DNA from: Ophiostoma sp. CBS 140.51
Taxonomy: Eukaryota; Ascomycota; Sordariomycetes; Ophiostomatales; Ophiostomataceae
Assembly (NCBI GenBank): GCA_029298735.1
Contig: JANSLP010000011.1
Coordinates: forward strand, 242,514 to 306,513
Direction of reading: 5' to 3'
Length of the DNA: 64,000 nucleotides
Shown here piece after piece: positions 54,429 through 64,000 of the stretch; position 1 is the first letter of the stretch, and each line of letters opens with the position of its first letter. The notes under the pieces are model-generated. The model was not told the DNA's origin. It saw only the letters and a program-made list of their open reading frames with translations, and did not search any database. The translations under genes were made by a program, and so were the position numbers.

Positions 54429-55998
54429 ATGGCTGCCGTCACGCCTTCCAATAGTACGGCCACGGCTGGCGCCACTGCCGTCTCGGCCGCCCCTGATAAG
54501 CCTCCCAAGCGCTCATTCCGGTCTTTCATCTGGGATACCGACACACACCTCAAGTCCCCCGAAGAGCGCCGCCTGCTATGGAAGCTTGACTGGGCCATCC
54601 TGTCCGTGGGCTGTCTTGGCTTCTTTATGAAGTACCTTGACCAGGGCAACCTCGCTAATGCCTACGTCTCGGGTCTCCAAGAAGACTTGAAAATGTATGG
54701 CAACCAGTACACCTATGCCACGTCCGTGTACACCGTCGCCTATGCTGTCATGCAGATCCCCAGTACTCTCATCATCCAGCGCGTGCCGCCTCGGCTGTGG
54801 CTGACGGCCATGGAGGTCGGATGGGGCATCTGGACGTTTGCACAGGCAGGAATGCACACGACGGGTGAGCTCTATGCGTTCCGATTCCTGGTCGGTCTGT
54901 TTGAGAGCTCCTTCTTCCCGGCCATGCTGTACTTGCTCGGCACATGGTACACCAAGACGGAGACGGCCAAGCGAATTGCCCTCTTCCACATGACGGCGCC
55001 GCTAGGTACTGCTTTCGGCGGTTACATGCAGGCGGCCGTGTACAACAACCTGGACGGCGTGCATGGTCTGGCCGGTTGGCGGTGGTTGTACATTGTCTGC
55101 GGTTGTATGACGATCCCTGTTGGAATTGCCACATTCTTCTTGCTACCGGACACGCCGTTCAAGACGCAGGCATGGTACTTGACAGCGGCTGAAAAGGAGC
55201 TGGCCATTGAGCGGGTCAACCGTGCCGGCAAAGCAGCGCCGGCCAAGATCAACCTGGCCACATTCAAGCGGATTCTATCGTCGTGGAAGTGGTATCTCTT
55301 TACCTTGGGCTATGTGCTCTACGGCGAATCTTGCGGCGGCAACGGCTACTTTGGCATCTGGCTCAAGTCCCAGGGCTTCTCCGTCGACGACCGCAATCTT
55401 ATCCCGACGGGCACATCTTTGATTTCGGGCTTCTGTGTCGTCCTCTGGGGCTTCCTGTCCGACTACACCGGTAGCCGCTTCACGTTCGTCTTGGTCCCGC
55501 TCATCTTGACCCTCGTCCCCAACGGCATCCTTGCCTTTTGGTCCTCCAACATCCGCCTCCTCGAATTTGCCTTTTTGACCGTCAACATACAGTTGATGAC
55601 GGCAGTCTAGTAAGTCTCTCCTCCCAATCTATCCAAAATGAACCACCACTAACAGTCGCAGCTACACATGGGCCAACGAAGTCTGCGCTGGCGACAATGA
55701 ACAGCGCGCCGTCGTCATCAGCAGCATGAACGGCTTCCAGTACGCCGTCGCCGCTTGGTTGCCCATTGTTATTTTCCCGCAGACGACGGCACCGACCTTC
55801 CGCCGCGGTTTCCCCACCACTTTTGGCCTGGTCATTGCAGCCATCTTTGCCGTCTTGGCTATCCAGTACATGGTCGTGCGTGACCGGCGGAAGGCTGCGG
55901 CCGATGCCACCCGGCGAACCTCTACAGACTCGGACGAAGGCGAACTGAGCCGTGAGCAGGTGCTTGCCACCGGCAAGGACGACAAGATCTCGGTGTAA
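54429..55998 (+). CDS. MFS transporter, allantoate/pantothenate permease (ACS) family
   Basis: Two exons (54429-55609, 55662-55998; GTAAGT donor, CAG acceptor, CACTAAC branch) give 505 residues. An alternative acceptor six bases upstream would add two residues. The pattern of about 12 hydrophobic segments, cytosolic ends and a central loop (DTPFKTQAWYLTAAEKELAI) is that of the anion:cation symporter family that includes Dal5, Tna1, Fen2/Liz1 and Seo1. Family signatures: GFFMKYLDQGNLANAYVSG in the first helix region, RFLVGLFESSFFPAMLYLLG, LLPDTP, and YTWANEVCAGDNEQRA followed by SSMNGFQYAVAAWLPIVIFP near the C-terminus. Substrates of relatives are small carboxylates such as allantoate, nicotinate or pantothenate; which one applies here cannot be told. 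The isolated setting gives no cluster-based hint. Confidence 0.9.
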
Positions 55999-57771
55999 GA
56001 GAGGGGTCAAGAACCACACATCATATTCTGCTTCTGGTTATAAGGTCAACAATACCAAGAAGGCCATGAGCGGACCTTCATATCCTAACTTGTGAAAATT
56101 GTCTATAAGAAGACATTTTTACTATGGTAAGATGTCTGTATCTATTAACTCACAGTTCGATTAATGTCAGAGAATTCTTCTCTATGAACAGGTGGTTTTA
56201 CATTCTCCTCAGTAGTCATATATGTTCTGCCGTTTCAACTTCTGAGAATTGCCTTGTGTTGGTCGCATTCCATTAATCCCTCAAGTGCTGTTGGGAAAAA
56301 AGAGAGTAGCACGCATTGTAATAAAAAAAAATGCGCATCAAAATCGACGCACTCGTTCACCAACAACAAGATCTTCGATAATCGGACGCTGACTATGTCA
56401 TCCCGAGTCAAGATGCTCTTGGCCAACAAGCTTGACTTTCGCGTGTAAGCTTGGCCATCAAAAAGAAATATCCAAAATTAGCAGGCTTTCTTACCACCTG
56501 TTCCGTTTTCTTCATTTCACCAAAAGTAGAGCATGCTTTTCCTGAACGGTGACCTTCAAACCAATGTTGTTGTCGAGGTGTCTTGAACAGAGGAGAGTCG
56601 GCGCTAGCAAGGGAAGGAAGGCTCGGAAGACGTGAGCACTGAGTCCTAATGGGCGGCACCAGTGCGAGCCGAGTCCTGGGCCAGCCGCTGTAAGGGAGAC
56701 GTCCAAAATTGGTAACCGAGGCTGGGCAGGGACCGCATTGGAAAGGGAGACATAAACAGAGACTCGCGTGGACTTTTGAAAAAGGGAGATTGATAACGTA
56801 AGTTTGTAGTTAACATTTGGAGAGGCTGGTCAATCATTTCCCTTTCGCGGTTCTTCAACTTTCTTCAGCACATTGTTCACTTTCCCACCTTGTCCTGTTC
56901 CGGTGTGGTACTTTGTAGCTACGCGAAATACAGTTAGGAGAAAGCACGTTGCTGCCGATCGGTGGGGAGAAAAAAGGATCCTGGTAGGTGAAAGGAAAGG
57001 GCTAGACCGCGCTCGCCACGGCAGACAATTGACAACCACACTTCACGTCAACGGTAAAGTGTTGATCTTTTCTTAGCAATCCGTTCAGTGGTGACAAACA
57101 TGGGAAGAGCCTCATCCAATTTCGCGTCGGGCGAGTGTCCGTGAAGGGCATCTCGGATAGTTATTGGCAGTGGTCTTGCTGACATCTATCCGCTCTTCTT
57201 GCTCTTGGCCCCTATTGTCTTCCATCCCATCTCTCTTGCCGCTCATGCCTCCCAAGCCACATCACCCAATTCAGTCGGCAACCCCTGTCTTTCCTTATTA
57301 TCAATGCAACCCCCCCTTATGCAGACGCAGTCATCCGATATATTGGATGTACGGAGTACTTTGGTTGCCTTTCTTCTGTGTTTTCAATAAAACGTTCATA
57401 CTCGCCGTATGTGATTGGTGAACATGGAATATCATCATGGATTGAATACAGAATACTCAGTACATTGCACGCCTTGTAATTCGTAAAATCGTGTGTCTCC
57501 TTTGCTTTTCATTTTTCATTTTTGTATTTCGTTATTGACAAGAGTAGGAAATGAATGAGTTGGCAAGTAAAAAGAGGAAAAGGACAGGACAATAGCACAC
57601 ATTCTAAAAATAATTAGAATAAAAAGAGTATTGAGAAAAAAAAAAGTGTATAGAAAAAAGTTGAAGAGGCAGAAGAAGAATGGTAAAAAAAAGTTAGACT
57701 CAAGGAAAGATAAAAGACACAAAGTCACAGTAGTCAAACTACCCCGTGAACTAACATCACTCCTCCATTAT
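55999..57771. other. Convergent intergenic region, MFS transporter / secreted protein 1
   Basis: About 1.8 kb of AT-rich DNA holds no supported gene. A TACGGAGTA motif lies at 57350-57358. The end near 57.6 kb is A-rich on the plus strand, fitting the 3' side of the minus-strand gene. Confidence 0.5.
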
Positions 57772-58626
57772 TTAACAGGCCAGAACCTGCGAGAAGTCGT
57801 TGAAGGCAATGTCGGCAGCGCCGACAGTCGTGCCCGAGCAGAAGAAGCTGGTCGAGGTCGTGGCGGCGGTGAAGTCGAGAGTAATGGCGTTGAAACCCGT
57901 AGCAGTGAGGTCGAGCGTCTTGGAGACAGTCGACGAGCCACCAACGGTGCAGACAATCGAGTCGCTGGCGGCGGTGCCCGAGATAAAGGAGAAGTCGAAA
58001 GTCACAGTGTAGGACGAGCCGGCAACGGTGGTCAGGTACGTGCCGACAACGGGGTTGTTGTTGGCAGTGGTGACAAACTCGAGGCACTGGTTGGTGGTGG
58101 CCTCGCAGCTGGTGGACTCGAGGGTGCCCGAGCCGGCATTGATGTTCAGAACCCAGTTGTCCGAGTTGGTGGCAAAGTTGGCGTTGGCGCCGAGCAGGTT
58201 AGGGGAGGCGGGGCCGCAGGTGGCAGACGTAGCCGGGGCGGAGGCCGAGCTGGAGGCAGCAACCGACGAGGCGGACGAAGCGACGGACGAAGCAGCCGAA
58301 GCCGACGAAGCCGACGAGAGGGAGGCAGACGCCGAGACGGAAGCGGAAACCGAGACCGACGAAACGGACGAGGCCGAAGCAGAAGCCGAAGCAGCAACGG
58401 ACGACGACGAGCCAAACGATGAGGCCGACTTGGAGACCGAGGCCGACGACGACGAGGGGACGGCGGAAGCCGAAGCTGAAGCCGAAGCCGAAGCAGACGC
58501 CGAAGCAGACGCCGAAGCAGAGACCGACGAAGCAACCGACGAGGTCGACGAGGGCAGAGCCGGCTTGCACTTGGCGGCGGAAGCGATGCCTGCGCACAGC
58601 AGGACGACGAACTGAGCAGCCTTCAT
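57772..58626 (-). CDS. Secreted Ser/Ala-rich protein with C-terminal jelly-roll-like domain
   Basis: This intronless gene encodes 284 residues. A signal peptide is clear (MKAAQFVVLLCAGIASA, cleavage near AKC). Residues about 25-130 are almost only Ala, Ser and Val, with an alternating Ser-Ala run, probably an O-glycosylated stalk. The C-terminal 140 residues start with CGPASPNLLGANANFATNSD and contain further cysteines (CEATTNQCLEF, SIVCTVGG, FFCSGT, final C), fitting a beta-sandwich domain of the carbohydrate-binding (CBM4/9-like) type; the assignment is from pattern only. The last residues lack a GPI-type hydrophobic tail. A second gene at 61991-62920 has the same plan. Possible roles: cell-wall or surface protein, or effector-like secreted protein. 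Confidence 0.8.
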   Translation of the reverse strand: MKAAQFVVLLCAGIASAAKCKPALPSSTSSVASSVSASASASASASASASASASAVPSSSSASVSKSASSFGSSSSVAASASASASSVSSVSVSASVSASASLSSASSASAASSVASSASSVAASSSASAPATSATCGPASPNLLGANANFATNSDNWVLNINAGSGTLESTSCEATTNQCLEFVTTANNNPVVGTYLTTVAGSSYTVTFDFSFISGTAASDSIVCTVGGSSTVSKTLDLTATGFNAITLDFTAATTSTSFFCSGTTVGAADIAFNDFSQVLAC

Positions 58627-58644
58627 GGTGATGGTGATGGTGAT
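58627..58644. repeat. (GGTGAT)3 just before the start codon
   Basis: Three GGTGAT units on the plus strand lie immediately 5' of the start codon on the minus strand, where the leader reads ATCACC repeats. It contains no extra ATG in the sense direction. The sequence may set leader spacing, but this is unproven. Confidence 0.7.
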
Positions 58645-59326
58645 GTTGGGGGTTGTTGATTAAAATTACGGTTGAATTGTCTGATTAATATCTTCTTGGT
58701 CGGATGCTAATTGTCTGTAGCTCAGATGTGGTTGATTTTGTTGTAGGTGTATGGTGGTCGGAATAATAAACGAATGTATGCCTACTCAAAGGGAAAAGAC
58801 CATCAAGAGAGAGGAAGGGAGTGAAACGAGGGGACAGATGGATATATATTCATATTGTTCTGCTACGGAGTACGGAGATGGGGCGGCAGTCTGGACCCAT
58901 CCACGCCATCCCATGTTCTTCTGGTTCCTCTTGACATGGCAGCCCATGGTAGGCTACGGTGCCTGGCAGGCTGTCTGGTCTGGGCATTCTTCAGGATGGG
59001 AAATATGGAGACGGAGGAAGACAATATGGAGTTACTGTGTATGTGTATGGATGGTGTGTGGATGGAGTGCAAGTATGGAGCACGAAGCTGTCGAGGAAAG
59101 AGGAGCAGAGGAGCGAGTACCTGTCAGCATGGCCTCCCTGTCGTGGGATGGGGGTTCGGAGGACGGAGATACAGTACACACACTTCTTGAGGCGTGTTGA
59201 CTGACAGGAAAAAGAAAGTGTACTTGTAATAGAGTACTGGGGCACTGGAACAGAACCACAAAAGTAGAGATGAAGACTTGTAAAAAGAAAGTACACACAA
59301 GAGACAAGAGACAAGAATCACAAAAT

Positions 59327-59349
59327 GCAAAAAGCAAAAAGCAAAAAGA
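59327..59349. repeat. Tandem GCAAAAA repeat (3 units)
   Basis: Three GCAAAAA units with a period of seven lie in non-coding DNA beside a GAGACAA repeat. Confidence 0.7.
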
Positions 59350-61990
59350 CTCCAAATGAAGCAAAGTGCTGGCTGTGTGTTGTGGGTTGTATTTTGTATT
59401 GTCGTATTTTTCTTCACGATGTTGCATTCCGCAGTGCGCACCGTCTCTTTTTGGCTCATCTTTCATCCCCTTTTGGCAACGACGTGTGGTCGGCGCGCGC
59501 AGGATGCGTGTGTGGGGTCCGAGTCAGACAAGAGCGGAGGAGCCAGAGCCCAGCCAAGGGAGAGAGAAAAAAGGCAGAGAAGAAGAGATCCACTTGCACG
59601 TCTTCGTCTTCCCTCCCTGCGCCCTGTTTTCCCTGTTGGGAACGTGCAATATTGTTTTTCTGATGCAGTGATGCTGTCACTTCTTGCAGGCGAGTCGCCG
59701 TATGTAGTCGATATCTGGGTCGACCTCTCCAACGAGTCAACTTTGACCAGCATGTCTCTGACAGCGGCCGGGGTAAGGCCCAATGAGGGAAGAAAAAAAA
59801 TCAGAAAAAGGAGTTTGATTATGTGGCGTTGGGGGACGAAATAACGAAATAACGAGATTATGATGACAGGAAGAACCACGAGTTCGACTGAGGACAGGAA
59901 TAACAAAAACGTGCGCGAGGAGGATGGTCCTGAGGAAAAGCAAGACATTTGTGAGACATCAAATATTGGAAAGGCTGAAAGTCCGCCGGACCCCACGCGA
60001 AAAGTTAGCAAAATGTGAGCAAAAAGCGTGGCCGGGCCGGTCAGGACTGACGAGAACAGCGACAGCTCACGACAGCTGAAGACAGCTAACGACTAACAAC
60101 ACTAGCAGCATGTCTTGCAGAATTTGTAGTGCGTAGTGCCAGCAAAAGTCGAGACAAGTCTAGAAAAATTGTCGACGGGTCAAGTCAAGTGCAGTGGAAA
60201 GAATTCAGCTACTTGTTGGAGAATGAAATATGACGACGACGATTCAGAAGGAGGAATCCCTTCAGGCTTTAACAGCGTGTCAAAAGCAAGTTAAGCTCCC
60301 GGTAGACATCGCCCGTTGTTGCGGCCGTCGCTCCGTTCCTTGACAGGCGCGACAGTTACTCCCTAGAAGCTATTTGCCCACACTCAACTGTCTGCATGCG
60401 GTCGCTCACAGCTGGTCTGCGCGCGTTCCTGTGACTGGCTGGCGGGCGTGGGCTCGCGTTGGTCTTGGCAGTATGCAGGTACGGCCTGGGGCCTGGGCGG
60501 GATGCGAGGAAAGCGAAAGGAGGGAAGGATGGGGTGAAAAGGGGGAAGCGGGCGGCAAAGACGACGACGACGGAGTACACACTACGCAGTAAATTCAAGG
60601 GGGAATGAAGGCAGTGCCAGCCAGCGTCAACGTCAGTGTCATGGTGAGGAAAGGGAGAAAAGAAGAAAAGGACCGTGTTGTTGTCACATGGAAGACGAGG
60701 CATGAAGGCCACGGGGAGTCGGGATGAGCGGCGAAAAATGGAGGGAAGTGAAAGTAAAATGAACAATAAACAGTGCTCGCTTTGAGCATTTTCCTTTCAA
60801 AATCCGTTGAAATCTCTCCAGATCCTTAGAATCCTCCGCCATCACAACAGACCCAGATCCTCTGAAGATCCTCCTGCTTGGAAATTTGACCCAATGTCAG
60901 CTTATCCTGCACACAGTGGACACGGTCGAGTGGACCGAGGACGCGCTCTGTGCCTTTCGAGTCTTTTGGTGTCTTTTGGTGATTTTTTGGTGTATTTTCC
61001 TAGGCGCGTCAAAGGGGCGCAGGAATCAGGATTGGCCCGCCGGCGACTGGAAACTGGTTCTTGGGATTCCTTCCACCGCCACAGCATACGCACAAGACGA
61101 CGCTACAACGTCGGGAAAAGCACAAAAGAGACACCAGCGCGACCGAGCGGAATACTCCGTCACGGATGGCCGATACGAGCACATCGGATTGGGAACTCTT
61201 CTCCTTCTCTCCTTTTCTATGCGTCGTTGCCGCTATCACATTTTTCGTCCAGTCTGTTAAACAGATCAATGCGAGTCCACGAAGTGGAGAGAGACGGGTG
61301 CAGGGATCTAAAAATACCGGGGATGTCCTGTGGATGGAGTTTTACTTCAAAAAAGAGCCTCGCTTGAGACTGCTCCAACGACCACCACTGCCTCCAGCCC
61401 TATGCCCCTGGACCAGGCACGGAAAAGATAGGCCTGGCCAGACTTCCGCCCCTGTCTTTTGACAGCCATGACAGCTTGGCACAAGCGGCAACCTGGTGTG
61501 CTCTTGCGCCGCAATTTACTTTTCTTTCCGTAGGGTCAGGCCGGCCAGGCCAGAATAAAATAGCCCACAGGGCCAGCCTTACAAGCCTTGTTGGTGATGA
61601 TGATGCGGAAATTATGGCACTTCGTTGTCCGGTTTGACTTGGAAATAGCGAGACTAGTCGGGAGTAAACAAGGCGAAAAATCTTAAAACATCGTTGAAAA
61701 TAAACCTCTACACAGTTCAGATTAATCATGGTAGCATATTACTGTGATGCCAGTCTCGCTTGCATAGACATATTTGTCCAGAAGAAAAGGCCGTGTGCGC
61801 TTAGTTGCCTTCTCCTTGTTTGGTGAACAATTTAAACACATTTTTTACAATATACTTTATAATAAAACATCCACCAAATTCAGACGAAATTCAAATAAAT
61901 ACTATCATTTAAAATGTTTATATAAATAAATATCCCGCCAATTGTTTCTCGTCTTTTTATGGAGAGAACAGCCGTTTTCTACATCTTTCT

Positions 61991-62920
61991 TTAAGGGCAG
62001 CTGTACCGCATAAGTGAAAAGTCCGTCATTGATATCACCGTGTCCCCCTGTGTCAACACACCCACACAGGTAACCGACAGCTGCGAGGCCATTGGTGGCG
62101 TAAAGAACATGCCCATCGCCGACCAGCTCGTCCCAACCTGCGAGAAATCAAACATCTGTGACAGCACCAGCCCTGTCGGAGAGTTGACGGAGCACGTAAA
62201 TGTTGACGAGGATACGATCGGCGTGTTAGACGTCACATCGAAGCTCCAACGGTACGTCGCTTGGGGTGCGGGCACAAACGAGTAGATGTAGCCGTACTGG
62301 TAAGGGAAGGTAGAGCCAGTCGAGAGGTCAAACGTCGACGTGTACGTGATGCAGTCGTTGCCCGGTCCGTCAGGACTACAGGTGCCGAGCTGGTAGTTGC
62401 CTGCGGGCTGGGTGACGACGGACCAGTGGTTGACGTTTTGGTTGTCGATAATGTCGGTGTATTGCCCGAGAAGGTTGACGCCGCAGGGCTGGGTTGGAAT
62501 GGTAGGGGCCGAGGACGAAGAAGACGGAGCATGGGAGATGCAAGACGAAGATGGAGCGGCAGAGTGGGAGGATGACGAAGGCAGTGCAGAAATGGATGAC
62601 GAAGACGGGACGGACGATGATGATGACGGGATCGACGACGACGGCGAAGAGGAAACCGAAGAGGAAGCCGAAGAGGATGATGGAATCGACGACGAGCTCG
62701 GCATAGAGCTGGATGAAGGAATGCTCGATGAGGAGGAGGCCGAAGAAGAGGCGGTGCTCGAGGACGACGAGGCTGATGATGACGGGATCGAGCTGGAGGC
62801 CGAAGACGAGACTGATAATGAGACGGAGGCTGACGACGAGGAAGGTCGTGATGGACGACAGCGTGAAGCATCAGCCACACCGACTGCCCAGACAAGGGCG
62901 AGCAAGCCAGAGACCTTCAT
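61991..62920 (-). CDS. Secreted Ser-rich protein, paralogue-like partner of the 57772 gene
   Basis: The intronless product has 309 residues from ATG 62920, chosen because a signal peptide (MKVSGLLALVWAVGVADA) follows at once; the open frame upstream has no ATG. Residues about 25-155 are a Ser/Pro/Ala-rich stalk with repeats of SSSSIPSSS-type units. The C-terminal 150 residues start CGVNLLGQYTDIIDNQNVNH, echoing NLLGANANF in the other gene. They have cysteines in similar places (CSPDGPGNDCITYTS, FTCSVNSP, VTCVGVL, final SC) and beta-rich alternation. There is no GPI tail. The family is not recognised by name. Its similarity in plan to the neighbour suggests an old duplication, though sequence identity outside the motifs is low. 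Confidence 0.78.
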   Translation of the reverse strand: MKVSGLLALVWAVGVADASRCRPSRPSSSSASVSLSVSSSASSSIPSSSASSSSSTASSSASSSSSIPSSSSMPSSSSIPSSSSASSSVSSSPSSSIPSSSSSVPSSSSISALPSSSSHSAAPSSSCISHAPSSSSSAPTIPTQPCGVNLLGQYTDIIDNQNVNHWSVVTQPAGNYQLGTCSPDGPGNDCITYTSTFDLSTGSTFPYQYGYIYSFVPAPQATYRWSFDVTSNTPIVSSSTFTCSVNSPTGLVLSQMFDFSQVGTSWSAMGMFFTPPMASQLSVTCVGVLTQGDTVISMTDFSLMRYSCP

Positions 62921-64000
62921 CGTGATGTCGATATAAATTTGTTCCCTACCAGACACTTGAAAATGACGGACTGCCAAGAGGACAGAAGAAGACCAAGAAA
63001 AAGAAAAAGAAAGAAGCCAAGATTTCGTCTCGCGCTGAGAGAGGGTGCCTCAAGGGTAAAATATCATGGACGATGGGCAACGGGCAACGGCCACGGGAAA
63101 GTGGCTAGACACCAGCCATAAAGCGGACAGGCAGTCCGACACGAGAATTTACACTTTTTGATTTCGCGGCCGGCAAAAACGGGTGTGCCAGTGTGCCCGG
63201 TTTACGATGCATCGAGTTTAGCATCATCGTTTTTGTGGCTTGAAAGTGATCCTTGCTATTATTGGTTTGGAGAGGGTTTGTCCGCCAAGGTATTAGTGTC
63301 ATATTCACTGGAGAGAGACTTGATCTCTTTCTTTTGTGTCTTTCAAATGAAGTGAAAAAATTGCATTTTCTTTCTTTCGTATTTTCTATTCCATTATTTT
63401 CCGTGAACATACATGCAAATGTTGACCAACATTGCTTTCGAAACGGCACTTTACATTCATCGAGAAGCTTTCCGTCCTGTCTAAGAGAGGCACACTAACA
63501 CCACCCAAAAATAACGTTAAACGCAAGCGGGGTGTGCCTGGGGTACGGTTGCAGGAAGCCTAACCGAACGTGGCCATCAGACGGCACTATTGGAACGGTC
63601 GAGACCCTTTCCTCTCCCTGTGAAAGCCATGGTTGGTGTTTCCAGCCACGGGTCTGCAGTTTTGATTCGAAGAATGCCGAGTCGTTGATCCAATATTGAA
63701 AAGTTGAAAACGCAGAGGTGTTGCATGGGTAAGCAGGGCGAGCGAGGGATAATGGGAAGATAAAGATCGTCTGGAAAGGCGGGAGACGACAAAATATTAA
63801 GGAAATGTTGGAGAGGATAATATTTGGAGAGAAAAAAATAGCGCAAGACTGAAAACCTAGAAAAGAGGTGTGACAGCTAATTTTTTCAAAAAAAAAAAAA
63901 AAAAAAGAAAAAGAGGAGAAGTGACACCAATTGACACGGGAGGCTAGCCCAATGGTTTACGTAGTGTGCAGGGGTGATGTTAAGAAAGAGGGACAAGAGG
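62921..64000. other. Right end of window, no gene seen
   Basis: About 1.1 kb contain only short frames. A poly-A run (63888-63906) lies near the end. No partial gene crosses the window edge that I can recognise. Confidence 0.5.
63888..63906. repeat. Poly-A run
   Basis: About 19 consecutive A bases, followed by GAAAAAG. No element body or target-site duplication is visible beside it. Confidence 0.8.

Larger units (their letters stand above)
58627..61990. other. Intergenic region between the two secreted-protein genes
   Basis: About 3.4 kb carry no confident gene. It contains AAAAAGC repeats, three TACGGAGTA-type sites (58864, 60570, 61153), an inverted pair of GGCCTGGCC/GGCCAGGCC (61431-61439 and 61543-61551) and a short, codon-like island at 59680-59790. 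From 61.7 kb the DNA is AT-rich, as in the 3' region of the second secreted gene. Confidence 0.5.

Noticed and set aside
58028..58615. Long plus-strand frame coding an Asp/Glu/Ala-rich protein
   Set aside because: It is antisense to the Ser/Ala stalk of the secreted protein; complements of Ser and Ala codons give acidic residues. No start context or family support.
62397..62936. Long plus-strand acidic frame
   Set aside because: It is antisense to the second Ser-rich secreted gene and explained the same way.
62921..62977. Upstream extension of the second secreted protein
   Set aside because: The extension has no ATG (TTG only) and would bury the clear signal peptide that starts at 62920.

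Overview
The window is nuclear DNA of a filamentous ascomycete, most probably a Sordariomycete. Evidence: short introns (56-126 nt, one of about 297 nt) with GTATGT/GTAAGT-type donors, CTAAC-like branch sites and CAG/TAG acceptors; orthologues typical of Pezizomycotina (CDP-2 chromodomain protein, Arp-type RNA-binding protein, filamentous-type PMP3 with a long tail); GC-rich codons; and long pyrimidine-rich leaders. The Q-, S- and D-rich long proteins would suit an Ophiostomatales/Sporothrix-like genome, but that placement is only an impression. I found no rRNA, tRNA, CRISPR array, intact transposon or virus.

Layout. 1-4352: long non-coding upstream region. 4353-6998 (+): conserved protein of unknown function. 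7597-8406 (-): hotdog-fold thioesterase. 9218-11344 (+): URI1/Bud27 prefoldin-like protein. 11679-12304 (-): NudC-type nuclear movement protein. 12914-14101 (+): TFIIH/CAK assembly factor Tfb3/MAT1. 14623-16780 (-): AP180-type clathrin adaptor. 19223-21554 (+): mitochondrial aspartyl-tRNA synthetase. 21740-24031 (-): acid sphingomyelinase-like phosphodiesterase. 25827-31396 (+): CDP-2-like chromodomain protein of the HP1/HDA-1 heterochromatin complex. 33449-35756 (-): Arp-type RNA-binding protein with a degenerate exonuclease fold, an RRM and two RanBP2 zinc fingers. 40396-40837 (+): PMP3 proteolipid. 44074-46365 (+): conserved unknown. 47219-51358 (-): Ctk1/CDK12-type kinase. 54429-55998 (+): allantoate/pantothenate-type MFS transporter. 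57772-58626 and 61991-62920 (both -): two Ser/Ala-rich secreted proteins of one architecture.

The left two thirds are mostly housekeeping genes. Their strands alternate often, giving divergent and convergent pairs rather than operons. Several act on gene expression (Tfb3, URI1, Ctk1, CDP-2, Arp) but they are not a physical cluster. Right of about 51.4 kb, gene density falls, intergenic DNA is more AT-rich, and a transporter plus the two secreted proteins look like accessory, environment-facing content.

No clearly new multi-gene system is visible. The best leads are the pseudo-exonuclease in Arp, the frame-preserving intron at 5319-5444 that would encode a hydrophobic segment if retained, a Ser in place of the usual T-loop Thr in the Ctk1-like kinase, two related hairpins at the stop codon and 3' end of that kinase gene, a recurrent TACGGAGTA intergenic motif, and the secreted-protein pair.
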